Shown here: positions 25,487 to 33,404 of the stretch, one piece after another
Layout of the letters: every line of letters begins with the position of its first letter
Numbering within the stretch: the stretch's first letter is position 1
Assembly (NCBI GenBank): GCA_903927615.1
Contig: CAIYNU010000041.1
Span: 1 to 64,000 of the forward strand
Reading direction: 5' to 3'
Source of the DNA: an uncultured Rhodospirillales bacterium
GTDB lineage: Bacteria; Pseudomonadota; Alphaproteobacteria; Azospirillales; Azospirillaceae
DNA: 64,000 nucleotides
Made by a program: the position numbers and the translations under genes
Notes under the pieces: generated by a model
Told to the model about the DNA's origin: nothing
What the model saw: only the letters and a program-made list of their open reading frames with translations
Database searches by the model: none

Positions 25487-27376
25487 ATGCGATACCTCGC
25501 TGTACCGATACTGCTGACATGCGGTATTCTTGGCGGCTGCGACCAGATCCTGCCGCCCAGCCTGCCCCCGGCGCCGCCGGTCAAGCAGGTCCGTTGGCTT
25601 GACCAGAATTGGACTCCGGTCGAACGCCACTGGTTCCACCACGCTTCCCAGGGGACTTCGACCTTCCCGGTTCCCTACACGTGGTTCGTTGCTCTGGAGC
25701 AGCCCAAAATCTGGCTCTGGGGCGAGGCCCCGATGCTGGTGAACGAGGACTATCTCCGGCAATTCGGCTTCATCCCCAGCCCGCGCACCGTCGAAGACCA
25801 GGGCGGCAGCTATCAGAGCAGCTATGGCGGGTCCGCCGCAGAGGCCAATCCGGGCGGCCTGCCCGTGGGCTTCGCCATCACCAAGGGCTATACCGATCCG
25901 GCGACGGGCCAGCCGGTGCCCGACCAGTTGGGCCTGAGTTGCGCCGCCTGCCACACCGGCCATCTGGAATACCAGGGCACCAGCCTGCGCATCGACGGCG
26001 GCCCGGCCACCGTCGACCTTGGCAAGTTCCGGACCGTGCTGGGATTGTCACTGGCCTATACCAGCCTGGTGCCGGGCCGCTTCGACCGCTTTGCCGAACG
26101 GGTGTTGGGGCCGAACGCGACGGCGGCGCAGACGGCCGACCTTAAGGCCGCGTTCAGTGCGCTGCTCGCCAAAATCAAGGCGGTTTCCGATGCCGAACAG
26201 CCGGTGGCGGAGGCCAATGTGGACGAAGGCTTCGGCCGGCTCGACGCGCTGACCCGGATCGGCAACACGGTCTTTGCCGAGGACCTGATCGGGGCGCCGG
26301 CAACCGACTTCAACTGGCTCGACAATTTCAAGCCCATCGTCGCCCCGGTGAAATTCCCCCACACCTGGGATATTTCGTGGTTCGATTGGGTCCAGTACGA
26401 CGCCTCCATCGAACAGCCGATGGTCCGCAATGCCGGCGAGGCCATGGGCGTCAACGCCAAAGTCAACCTGACCAATCCCCAGCGGACACTCTATGGTTCG
26501 TCGGTTCAGACCGCGACCATCCACGAAATGGAAAAGCTGATCGCCGGCCCGTATCCGCTGGCGGCCGACGGCAAGCCCCCGGCCTTCAACGGTCTGCTCT
26601 CGCCCAAGTGGCCCGAGGATGTGCTGGGCAAGATCGATCCGGGCAAGCAGGCCAAGGGCCAGGCCCTCTATCAAGAGATGTGCCAGGGGTGCCATCTGCC
26701 GCCGGTCAAGGACCCGGCGTTCTGGTCGCCGGCACTGTGGAGCACGCCCAATGCGTACGGCCAAAGCTATCTCAAACTGAAGACCATCGATCTCAAGATC
26801 ATCGGCACCGATCCGGGCCAGGCCGAGATTCTGCCCAGCCGCAAGGTCAAGCTCCCGGCCTATCTCGGCGTCGATCCCGCCATCTTGTGCAACGGCAAAC
26901 CCGGTCAGCCGGTGACCGAAACCCTGTTTGCCTTTGCCCTCGGCTACGCCGTGCAAAAGACGGTGGAAACGTGGTACGCCGAACACCAGACCCCGCCGGC
27001 CCTACAGGCGGAAATGAACGGCTATCGCCCCAACTGCCTGCGGGCCGAACCCTTCTACAAGGCCCGGCCGCTGGATGGCGCCTGGGCCGTTCCGCCGTTC
27101 CTGCACAATGGCTCGGTCCCGACGCTCTATGACCTGCTGTCGCCGGTCACCGAGCGGCCCAAGGTCTTCTGCGTGGGCAATCGTGAATACGATCCGACCA
27201 AGGTCGGCACCACCACCGAGTGCGTGAGCGGAACCACCACCATTGACACCCGGATGCCGGGCAATCACAACACTGGCCACGAGTTCCGCGACGCTCCCGG
27301 TACCGAAGGCGTCATCGGCCGCGGCCTCTCGATCGATGAGCGGTGGGCGTTGATCGAGTATCTGAAGAGCTTGTAA
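25487..27376 (+). CDS. Dihaem c-type cytochrome lipoprotein, RoxA/MauG-like
   Basis: The 629-residue exported protein begins with a lipoprotein-type signal (MRYLAVPILLTCGILGGCDQ; cysteine at residue 18). Two haem-binding motifs are seen: CAACH at about residue 152 and CQGCH at about 404. The N-terminal part WTPVERHWFHHASQGTSTFPVPYTWFVALE and the late HNGSVPTLYDLL block match the dihaem peroxidase superfamily, and the size is like rubber oxygenase RoxA rather than the shorter CcpA. It should sit in the periplasm or on a membrane. Activity (oxygenase, peroxidase or electron carrier) is unknown. AAGGA precedes the start. Confidence 0.7.
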   Translation: MRYLAVPILLTCGILGGCDQILPPSLPPAPPVKQVRWLDQNWTPVERHWFHHASQGTSTFPVPYTWFVALEQPKIWLWGEAPMLVNEDYLRQFGFIPSPRTVEDQGGSYQSSYGGSAAEANPGGLPVGFAITKGYTDPATGQPVPDQLGLSCAACHTGHLEYQGTSLRIDGGPATVDLGKFRTVLGLSLAYTSLVPGRFDRFAERVLGPNATAAQTADLKAAFSALLAKIKAVSDAEQPVAEANVDEGFGRLDALTRIGNTVFAEDLIGAPATDFNWLDNFKPIVAPVKFPHTWDISWFDWVQYDASIEQPMVRNAGEAMGVNAKVNLTNPQRTLYGSSVQTATIHEMEKLIAGPYPLAADGKPPAFNGLLSPKWPEDVLGKIDPGKQAKGQALYQEMCQGCHLPPVKDPAFWSPALWSTPNAYGQSYLKLKTIDLKIIGTDPGQAEILPSRKVKLPAYLGVDPAILCNGKPGQPVTETLFAFALGYAVQKTVETWYAEHQTPPALQAEMNGYRPNCLRAEPFYKARPLDGAWAVPPFLHNGSVPTLYDLLSPVTERPKVFCVGNREYDPTKVGTTTECVSGTTTIDTRMPGNHNTGHEFRDAPGTEGVIGRGLSIDERWALIEYLKSL

Positions 27377-27401
27377 CACCGTTCCGCATCAGAACTGACC
27401 T

Positions 27402-27430
27402 GATCAAGGGGGCTTTGTGTCCCCTTGATC
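27402..27430. terminator. Hairpin at the convergent cytochrome / TPR-transferase ends
   Basis: GATCAAGGGG-9-CCCCTTGATC is a perfect 10-bp stem that overlaps the last codons of the minus-strand gene and lies 25 bases after the plus-strand stop. It can serve both directions. Confidence 0.55.
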
Positions 27431-29335
27431 CGGGTTTGCCCCCGATCCGGGCCCGCCGGACCGCGGGGGAGATGTGGCGGCCCGACACCAGCGCCGCCAC
27501 ATCTCCCGGTAGGCCGCCTCGATCCGACCGGCGAACCCGGCGGCGTCGCACAGCGGGGCCGCCCGCATCCGGTCGCGCAAATCGGCCCGCAGCCGGGCCA
27601 GACGTCCGGGGTCCCCCGCTAAAGTGGCGGCGATGTCGAGATAGCCGGCACGATCCCCGGCCACCAGCTCACCCAGCCCCAATTGCCCCAGCAGGCTGGC
27701 GCCGACCCGGGCGGCGTGGCGGTCGCCCGCCAGGGTGACCACGGGAACGCCCATCCACAGTGCCTCGCAGGTGGTGGTGGTGCCGTTGTACGGGAACGGG
27801 TCCAGGGCGAGATCCAGATGGCGATAGGTGTCCAGATGGTCGGCCGTCGCCGCGGTCCAGCCCGACAACGACAGCCGTTCGCCGCCGATGCCGTGGCCGG
27901 CGAAGGCGTCGGCCAGGGCCCGGCGGACGCTGTCGCAGGACAGTTGCCGGCTTTTGAGCCACAGCCGCGCCGCGGGTACCCGATGCAGCAGCGCCGCCCA
28001 CAGGGCGATCACCGCACCGTTGGTCTTGTTGAGATTGTTGAAGGAGCCGAAGGTCACGAAGCCATTGGCGAGCACCGGCGGCGGCCCGAGCTCGGGAGCG
28101 GCCGGCGCCCGGTAGCACAGAAAGCCCGGCTCCAGCCGCACCAGGGTCTCGCAGGCCAGGGGATCGGCGATCCCCACCGGATCGGTGACGGCATCCACCA
28201 GGCGATAGTCGATCTCGGCCAGGCCGGTGGTGGCGGGATAGCCGAGCCACGTCACCTGAACCGGCGCCGGCTTTCGCGCGAACACCGGCAGCCGGTTGAA
28301 GGCCGAATGGCCGGCCAGGTCCACCAGAATGTCGATGCCGTCGGCGCGAATCTGCCCGGCCAGGGCCTGGGAATCGAGGCCGGCGGTGTCGCGCCACGCC
28401 GCCGCCTGGTCCCTGAGCCGCCGGGTCACCGCGTCCGGGCGCCGGGTGTCGGAATAGCCATGGACGGCGATCCGGCTCCGGTCATGGGCCTCGAACAACG
28501 GTTCGACGAAGCGTCCGACCACATGGTCCCGGAAGTCGCCCGAGACATAGCCGACCTTGAGCCGCCGCTCGGGCTCCCGGCTGTTGGCATGGGGGGGCCG
28601 TTCGCAGGTCCGGCTCATCCGGGCGCCGAACCGCCGATGCTCGGCGGTGAGCTGGGCGGCCGGGCAATCGGCCAGATAGTTGAGGGTCATCAGCAGGTTG
28701 CTGTGGGCCTCGGCGGCGTCCGGATGCCGCCGGAGCACCCGCCGGTACTGGGCCACCGCCTCGTCCAGCCGGCCCAACTCCTGAAGCCCCTTGCCCAGCG
28801 TGGTCAAGGCTTCCACCAGATCGGGTTGGCGCGCCAGGGCCTGCCGCACCCGGGCCACCGCCTGGTCGAACTGGCCCAGGTCCAGCAGGGCCGCGCCCAG
28901 ATTGTTGAGAGTCCCGGCATGGTCGGGCCAGACCGCCAGCACCTGCTCGAACGCCGCCACTGCCGCCGCCGGCCGGCCTTGGGCCTGCAACACGTTGCCC
29001 AGATTGTAGCGGGCGCCGGCATAGTCGGGCTTGAGCGCCAGGGCCTGCCGGTACGCCGCCGCCGCCTCGTCCAGCCGGCCCCGGGCGAACCAGGCGTTGC
29101 CCAGGGTGTTGGGATAAACCGGCTCCCGGTCGTCCAGGGCCATGGCCTGCCCGATCAGCGCAATCGCCCGCTCCGGCCGCCCGGTCTGAAGCGCGAGCCC
29201 GCCCAGCCGATGCCAGCACCCGGCATGGTCGGGCGCGACCTCGAGAATCCGCTCATACAGCGCCTCGGCCTCGGTCAGGCGACCGGCCTCGTGCCAGGCC
29301 AGGGCGGTATGGAACGCTTCGGCGACGGTGGGCAT
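27404..29335 (-). CDS. TPR protein with O-GlcNAc-transferase-like (GT41) domain
   Basis: The 643-residue protein has about six TPR units in residues 1-215 and a GT41 catalytic region after it (RLKVGYVSGDFRDHVVGRF, HSAFNRLPVFARKPAPVQVTWLGYPATTG, FGSFNNLNKTNGAVIALW, DPFPYNGTTTTCEALWMGVPVVTL). GT41 enzymes transfer a sugar from a UDP-sugar to Ser/Thr of proteins in the cytoplasm; bacterial members may modify flagellin or glycan proteins. Its first 170 residues are very similar to the TPR-sulfotransferase at 44992. The ATG at 29335 is used by both. Confidence 0.85.
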   Translation of the reverse strand: MPTVAEAFHTALAWHEAGRLTEAEALYERILEVAPDHAGCWHRLGGLALQTGRPERAIALIGQAMALDDREPVYPNTLGNAWFARGRLDEAAAAYRQALALKPDYAGARYNLGNVLQAQGRPAAAVAAFEQVLAVWPDHAGTLNNLGAALLDLGQFDQAVARVRQALARQPDLVEALTTLGKGLQELGRLDEAVAQYRRVLRRHPDAAEAHSNLLMTLNYLADCPAAQLTAEHRRFGARMSRTCERPPHANSREPERRLKVGYVSGDFRDHVVGRFVEPLFEAHDRSRIAVHGYSDTRRPDAVTRRLRDQAAAWRDTAGLDSQALAGQIRADGIDILVDLAGHSAFNRLPVFARKPAPVQVTWLGYPATTGLAEIDYRLVDAVTDPVGIADPLACETLVRLEPGFLCYRAPAAPELGPPPVLANGFVTFGSFNNLNKTNGAVIALWAALLHRVPAARLWLKSRQLSCDSVRRALADAFAGHGIGGERLSLSGWTAATADHLDTYRHLDLALDPFPYNGTTTTCEALWMGVPVVTLAGDRHAARVGASLLGQLGLGELVAGDRAGYLDIAATLAGDPGRLARLRADLRDRMRAAPLCDAAGFAGRIEAAYREMWRRWCRAATSPPRSGGPGSGANPDQGDTKPP

Positions 29336-29428
29336 GGGAACCGGGAGCTTGGGCGTTGGCGCGTTGGCCGATCAGGTTGGACCGCGGGCGTCTCGCCCGC
29401 CCGTGGTTATGGCCGCAAGATCACCGCC

Positions 29429-30331
29429 TCAAATGAGCGGATGGTTCAGAACTTCTTCCTCCGGCGCGGCCCGCTGGTCGAGGCGTTGCAGGCAATCCAG
29501 CAGGCCCAGGCCCAAATCGATGTAAGTCCGGCGCATCAGCCGCCGTCCCAGCTTGGGCGTATAGTTATAGGGCGTCTGCTGATAGTGGTTGGCCTGTCCG
29601 GTTCCCTTCAGGTTAATCTCCACCCGCCCTCCCATGATTTCGCGGATCATGTTGAGCATGTCGCGGCTGGTCATCCGCTCGTGGCCGGTCAGATGGATGA
29701 ACTGATTGGCGAATTCGGGCGCCAGGACATCGACGCTCATGCCTGCGGCATCCAGGACGTGGATGTACTCGCGAACCTCGTCGCCGGTGCCGACATAATC
29801 GATCCGCTGCTGGTCCAAGGCTTGCCGGAGCAGACGGTAGACGCCGTTACTGACGTCGGCGCGGGCGCCATAGAGCGAGCCAAAGCGCAGGATCGTATAC
29901 TTCAGGCCGAACCGCTCATGATAATCGTGGATCAGATGTTCGCACGCCTGTTTGGTGGTGCGATAAAATGAGCCATGGTTGGAATAGACATAGATCGAGC
30001 TGGAAAAGATGAATCGCCCGATCTGTTGCCGGCAGGCCGCCTCCAGCAGGTTCAGGGTGCCCATAATGTTGACTTCGACGGTTTCCCGGGGCCGGTGGAC
30101 GGCCTCGTTAATGTCGGCCAGCGCGGCCAGATGATAAACCGCCTGGCACCCGGCCATCGCCGCTTCCACCACCGCCGGGTCGAGGATGCTGCCGATCACC
30201 ATGGTCTGGTCCGGCCGCAGCCAGGGCGACGGCTTGAGATCGAACAGCACGGCCTGATGTCCGGCGGCGCTGATCGCGTCGGCGACATGACTGCCGAGAA
30301 ATCCGCTGCCCCCGGTAATCAGGATTTTCAT
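29429..30331 (-). CDS. NAD-dependent sugar epimerase/dehydratase
   Basis: The 300-residue extended SDR starts MKILITGGSGFLGSHVADAI with the Rossmann GxxGxxG. It has the catalytic serine region FIFSSSIYVYS; the usual YxxxK is replaced by a motif near FYRTTKQACEHL, which supplies Tyr and Lys. It probably epimerises or dehydrates an NDP-sugar. The start is set by the family N-terminus. It stands in a minus-strand group with the HAD phosphatase and the dehydrogenase. Confidence 0.8.
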   Translation of the reverse strand: MKILITGGSGFLGSHVADAISAAGHQAVLFDLKPSPWLRPDQTMVIGSILDPAVVEAAMAGCQAVYHLAALADINEAVHRPRETVEVNIMGTLNLLEAACRQQIGRFIFSSSIYVYSNHGSFYRTTKQACEHLIHDYHERFGLKYTILRFGSLYGARADVSNGVYRLLRQALDQQRIDYVGTGDEVREYIHVLDAAGMSVDVLAPEFANQFIHLTGHERMTSRDMLNMIREIMGGRVEINLKGTGQANHYQQTPYNYTPKLGRRLMRRTYIDLGLGLLDCLQRLDQRAAPEEEVLNHPLI

Positions 30332-30368
30332 GATGTCCTTGTCCTTACGAGACCGCACGATCCGGTGG

Positions 30369-31103
30369 TCATGACGCCGCACGCTCTGTCCCATACAGCG
30401 AAGCCAGCGCCGGCGCCAGTTCCGTCAGGGTCCCGATCAGCCGGGTTCCGGGGGGAAAGGGGCTGGCCCGGCCCGCCGGCACCCGGCCGACGAACGGCAG
30501 CCCATGGGCCCGGGCGGCCTCATGATCGGTCAGGGCATCCCCGACCATCACCACCCGCCGGGCGCGCCAGCCGAAGCGGGCCAGCCGATCGCCGATGATC
30601 TCGGCCTTGCCGCGCGGACTGCCATGGATGCCGTGGAAATAGGGCGTGAGCCCCCGGCGGGCGATGATCTCGCGCAGTTCCGGCTCCGGCGTCCCCGAAA
30701 CCACCTCCAGGGGCAGCCGGGGCGCAAGCGCCCGCAACACCGCTTCGGCGCCGGCCACCATCGGACAGGCCACCACCTGTTCCAGCACCAGGCCGGCAAA
30801 GCGTCGGGCCAGGTCCGCCCGGCGATCGTCGGAAAGCGGCACTTTCAGAATGTCGCGGTAAATCATGTCGAATTTGACCAGCCGGCTCAATCCGCCATGG
30901 CGCTCGTGCAACGACAGGATGGCGTCGCGGTGATCCGGCCAGTCGGCGAACAGGGCGCAAAACACCGTGCTCTTGATGTCCACCGATTCCACCAGGACGC
31001 CGTCGAAATCGAACAGGATGGCGTCAAGCCCGTCGTTAACGTCGGGCCAGCTATTTGGCATGGCGTCAAGCCCGTCGTTAACGCCGGGCCAGCCGTTCGG
31101 CAT
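30369..31103 (-). CDS. HAD-superfamily phosphatase with duplicated N-terminal tail
   Basis: The 244-residue hydrolase has DFDGVLVES (motif I with both catalytic Asp), VVSGTPEPE (motif II), the Lys in GSPRGKAEII (motif III) and MVGDALTDHEAA (motif IV). It likely removes phosphate from a sugar intermediate. The start codon at 31103 follows AAGAGGA and overlaps the dehydrogenase gene. The first 28 residues are two copies of MPN-W--VNDGLDA, produced by a 42-bp tandem duplication, so the ancestral start is probably the second copy. Confidence 0.82.
   Translation of the reverse strand: MPNGWPGVNDGLDAMPNSWPDVNDGLDAILFDFDGVLVESVDIKSTVFCALFADWPDHRDAILSLHERHGGLSRLVKFDMIYRDILKVPLSDDRRADLARRFAGLVLEQVVACPMVAGAEAVLRALAPRLPLEVVSGTPEPELREIIARRGLTPYFHGIHGSPRGKAEIIGDRLARFGWRARRVVMVGDALTDHEAARAHGLPFVGRVPAGRASPFPPGTRLIGTLTELAPALASLYGTERAAS
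31019..31102 (-). repeat. 42-bp tandem duplication at a gene start
   Basis: Two head-to-tail copies of a 42-base unit (about 31019-31060 and 31061-31102), differing at only a few bases, encode the doubled N-terminus of the HAD phosphatase. The second unit also contains the 3' end of the neighbouring dehydrogenase gene. Confidence 0.85.
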
Positions 31104-32082
31104 TGTCGATGTCCTCTTCGGAAACCGGGTGGACCGGGGCAAGGCCGTTCAGAATGCGGATGGCGTCCCGGGTGGCCTCGATCTCCATCCGCGCCCGGCA
31201 ATCCGCGGTCATCGAGCCCATGTGGCAGGTCAGCAGCGCGCTGTCGAGGCCGGCGAGCGGGCCGTGATAGGGTTCTTCGCAGAACACGTCGACGGCGGCG
31301 GCCCGAAGGGTTCCGGCGGTCAGGGCCTGCGCCAGGTCCGCCTCGTTGACGATGCCGCCGCGGGCGGTGTTGACCAGCACCGCCGAGGGCTTCATCAGGG
31401 CCAGCTCCCGCGCCGCCACCAGATTGACGGTGTCGGCGGTCAGCGGCACATGCAGCGTGATCACGTCGGCCTCGCGCCAGACCGTCTCCGGCTCCACCCA
31501 GGCGACGGCGTCCAGGGTGGGATCGGGACAGGGATCCACCGCCAGAATCCGCACGCCCGGGAAGCCGCCCAGCAAATGGCGGATCACCCGCCGGCCGATC
31601 CGTCCGACCCCGATCACCCCGACGGTGGACCCGGCAATGCGGGTGCCGGTGTGGCGGACCCAGCGGCCCTGGTGCAGACCCCGGTCGGCGGACCCGATCT
31701 GGCGCAACAGGCCGATGATCAGGCCGATGGTGAGTTCCGCCACCGCGGGCGACGGCCCGTCGGGGGTGAAGGTCACCGCGATGCCCAGCCGCCGGGCGGC
31801 CGGGAGGTCGACACTGTCAAGGCCGATCCCGACCCGGCAAATCGCCTTCAGCTCGGGCCGGGCCGCCATGGCCTGGGCCGTGATGGTTTCGGTGCCGGCG
31901 ATGACCACCGGAAAGCCCGCGATCAGGTCGGCGACCTCATGGGCCTTCAGCTTGCGGCCCAGCGGATTGATCACCGTCTCGATGCCGGCCTCGGCCAGCA
32001 GACGCAGCGGCGCCGGGTCGACGGTGCCGAACGGGACGGTGGTCACCATCACCCGTCGGGCGTTGCTGACCGGGTACGGCAT
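31078..32082 (-). CDS. D-2-hydroxyacid dehydrogenase (phosphoglycerate-dehydrogenase-like)
   Basis: The 334-residue enzyme has the NAD-binding fingerprint VGVIGVGRIGRRV and the catalytic Arg (NTARGGIVNE), Glu (FCEEPYHGPL) and His (LLTCHMGSMT). Family members oxidise or reduce 2-hydroxy acids. In this glycan context it may make a precursor acid. The ATG at 32082 is set by the family start; AAAGG lies upstream. The 3' end overlaps the HAD gene, so these two and perhaps the epimerase form one operon. Confidence 0.85.
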   Translation of the reverse strand: MPYPVSNARRVMVTTVPFGTVDPAPLRLLAEAGIETVINPLGRKLKAHEVADLIAGFPVVIAGTETITAQAMAARPELKAICRVGIGLDSVDLPAARRLGIAVTFTPDGPSPAVAELTIGLIIGLLRQIGSADRGLHQGRWVRHTGTRIAGSTVGVIGVGRIGRRVIRHLLGGFPGVRILAVDPCPDPTLDAVAWVEPETVWREADVITLHVPLTADTVNLVAARELALMKPSAVLVNTARGGIVNEADLAQALTAGTLRAAAVDVFCEEPYHGPLAGLDSALLTCHMGSMTADCRARMEIEATRDAIRILNGLAPVHPVSEEDIDNAERLARR

Positions 32083-32173
32083 GGCGGGATAACCTTTCGG
32101 GCCGGACGGACGACCTCCCGATACACCCATCGGCGACTCCGTGCAACCGCCACCGCCCGGCCCGATCCCGGGC

Positions 32174-32246
32174 CAGCCGCATGGGAAATCGCCGCGGCGC
32201 CAGCCGCATGGAAAATCGCCGCGGCGCCAGCCGCATTGAAAATCCG
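32174..32246. repeat. 27-bp tandem repeats upstream of the dehydrogenase
   Basis: Two near-identical 27-base units and a partial third lie between the dehydrogenase start and the divergent glycosyltransferase promoter. Function is unknown. Confidence 0.8.
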
Positions 32247-32359
32247 GGCCGCCGGTGTTACCCAGTGACAGCGCGAAGGGAACCGGAGTAGGATCAAGGA
32301 TGATGCATATTGGTCGGCAGGCAACCTCCCGCGCGGCGATAAATCTTAGTCCCAACAGA

Positions 32360-32388
32360 TTAAGTTACACGCAACCGTGGCGCATAAT
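32360..32388 (+). promoter_or_regulatory. Candidate promoter of the GT2/amidotransferase pair
   Basis: TTAAGT, a 17-base spacer and CATAAT (5 of 6 for the -10) lie 38 bases before the glycosyltransferase start in an AT-rich stretch. Confidence 0.4.
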
Positions 32389-32425
32389 TCGGGCAAGCTA
32401 ACGTGAATCGAGCCTTTATTGAAGG

Positions 32426-33400
32426 ATGCCGCTCTTGACCGAGACACCCTTCCTGTCGATTATTGTCCCCATTTACAATGAAGCCGGCAACATTGAGCCG
32501 CTGTACGACCGCGTGATCGCGGTCATGACGGACTATGGGCGCTCTTTTGAGATGATATTGGTCAATGATGGCAGTCGTGACCAATCCGAAGCCGAACTGA
32601 TGACCATCGCGGCCAAAGACCGCCGCATCAAAGTCATCAACTTCCGCCGCAACTACGGCCAGACCGCAGCCTTGATGGGTGGCTTCAATGCTGCTCGCGG
32701 CGAAATCGTGGTGCCGATGGACGGTGATTTGCAGAACGATCCCGCCGATATTCCGTTACTGGTGGAAAAGCTCCAAGAGGGCTATGCCATGGTCTCCGGC
32801 TGGCGCAAGGATCGCAAAGATAACCGTCTGATGCGGACCTTGCCGAGCGGCATCGCCAATTGGCTGATCAGTTGGAGTTCGGGGGTTAACCTGCATGACC
32901 ATGGCTGCACGCTGAAGGCGTATCGCAGCGATGTCATCGCCAATCTTCGCCTTTATGGCGAAATGCACCGGTTTATCGCGATCTATGTCAAATGGTATGG
33001 CGGAACCATCACGGAAATCCCGGTCCGTCACCATCCCCGCATCGTCGGTCAGTCCAAATACGGCATCAACCGTATCATCAAGGTTATTCTTGATCTGGCA
33101 GTGGTCAAATTTCTTGAAGATTTCGATACAAAGCCGATCTACGTGTTCGGGGTGATGGGGATCATCTCTATCCTGATGTCGATTTTCGGTTTTTTCCTGG
33201 CCATGTATCAGCGCATTTTCGAAGGCATCAGCCTGATCCAGACGCCTTTGCCGTTGTTTGCGGCGATCACGTTCCTGGTCGGGCTGGTTTGCATCCTTTT
33301 GGGGCTGCTGGCGGAAATCATGGTCCGAACCTATTACGAATCCCAGAACAAGCGAACCTATCTGGTGCGCAACACCATCAATATCGAACCGGAGATGTGA
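32426..33400 (+). CDS. DPM1/GtrB-like family 2 glycosyltransferase with two membrane helices
   Basis: The 324-residue protein has a GT-A domain (LSIIVPIYNEAGNIEPLYDRV, VNDGSRDQS, VPMDGDLQNDPADIP) and two C-terminal membrane segments (about residues 235-260 and 275-298). Relatives load a sugar onto undecaprenyl phosphate at the inner membrane for later transfer in the periplasm. The ATG at 32426 has GAAGG directly against it; a TTG nine bases downstream of that site is an alternative start. The next gene follows after four bases. Confidence 0.88.
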   Translation: MPLLTETPFLSIIVPIYNEAGNIEPLYDRVIAVMTDYGRSFEMILVNDGSRDQSEAELMTIAAKDRRIKVINFRRNYGQTAALMGGFNAARGEIVVPMDGDLQNDPADIPLLVEKLQEGYAMVSGWRKDRKDNRLMRTLPSGIANWLISWSSGVNLHDHGCTLKAYRSDVIANLRLYGEMHRFIAIYVKWYGGTITEIPVRHHPRIVGQSKYGINRIIKVILDLAVVKFLEDFDTKPIYVFGVMGIISILMSIFGFFLAMYQRIFEGISLIQTPLPLFAAITFLVGLVCILLGLLAEIMVRTYYESQNKRTYLVRNTINIEPEM

Positions 33401-33404
33401 TTGC

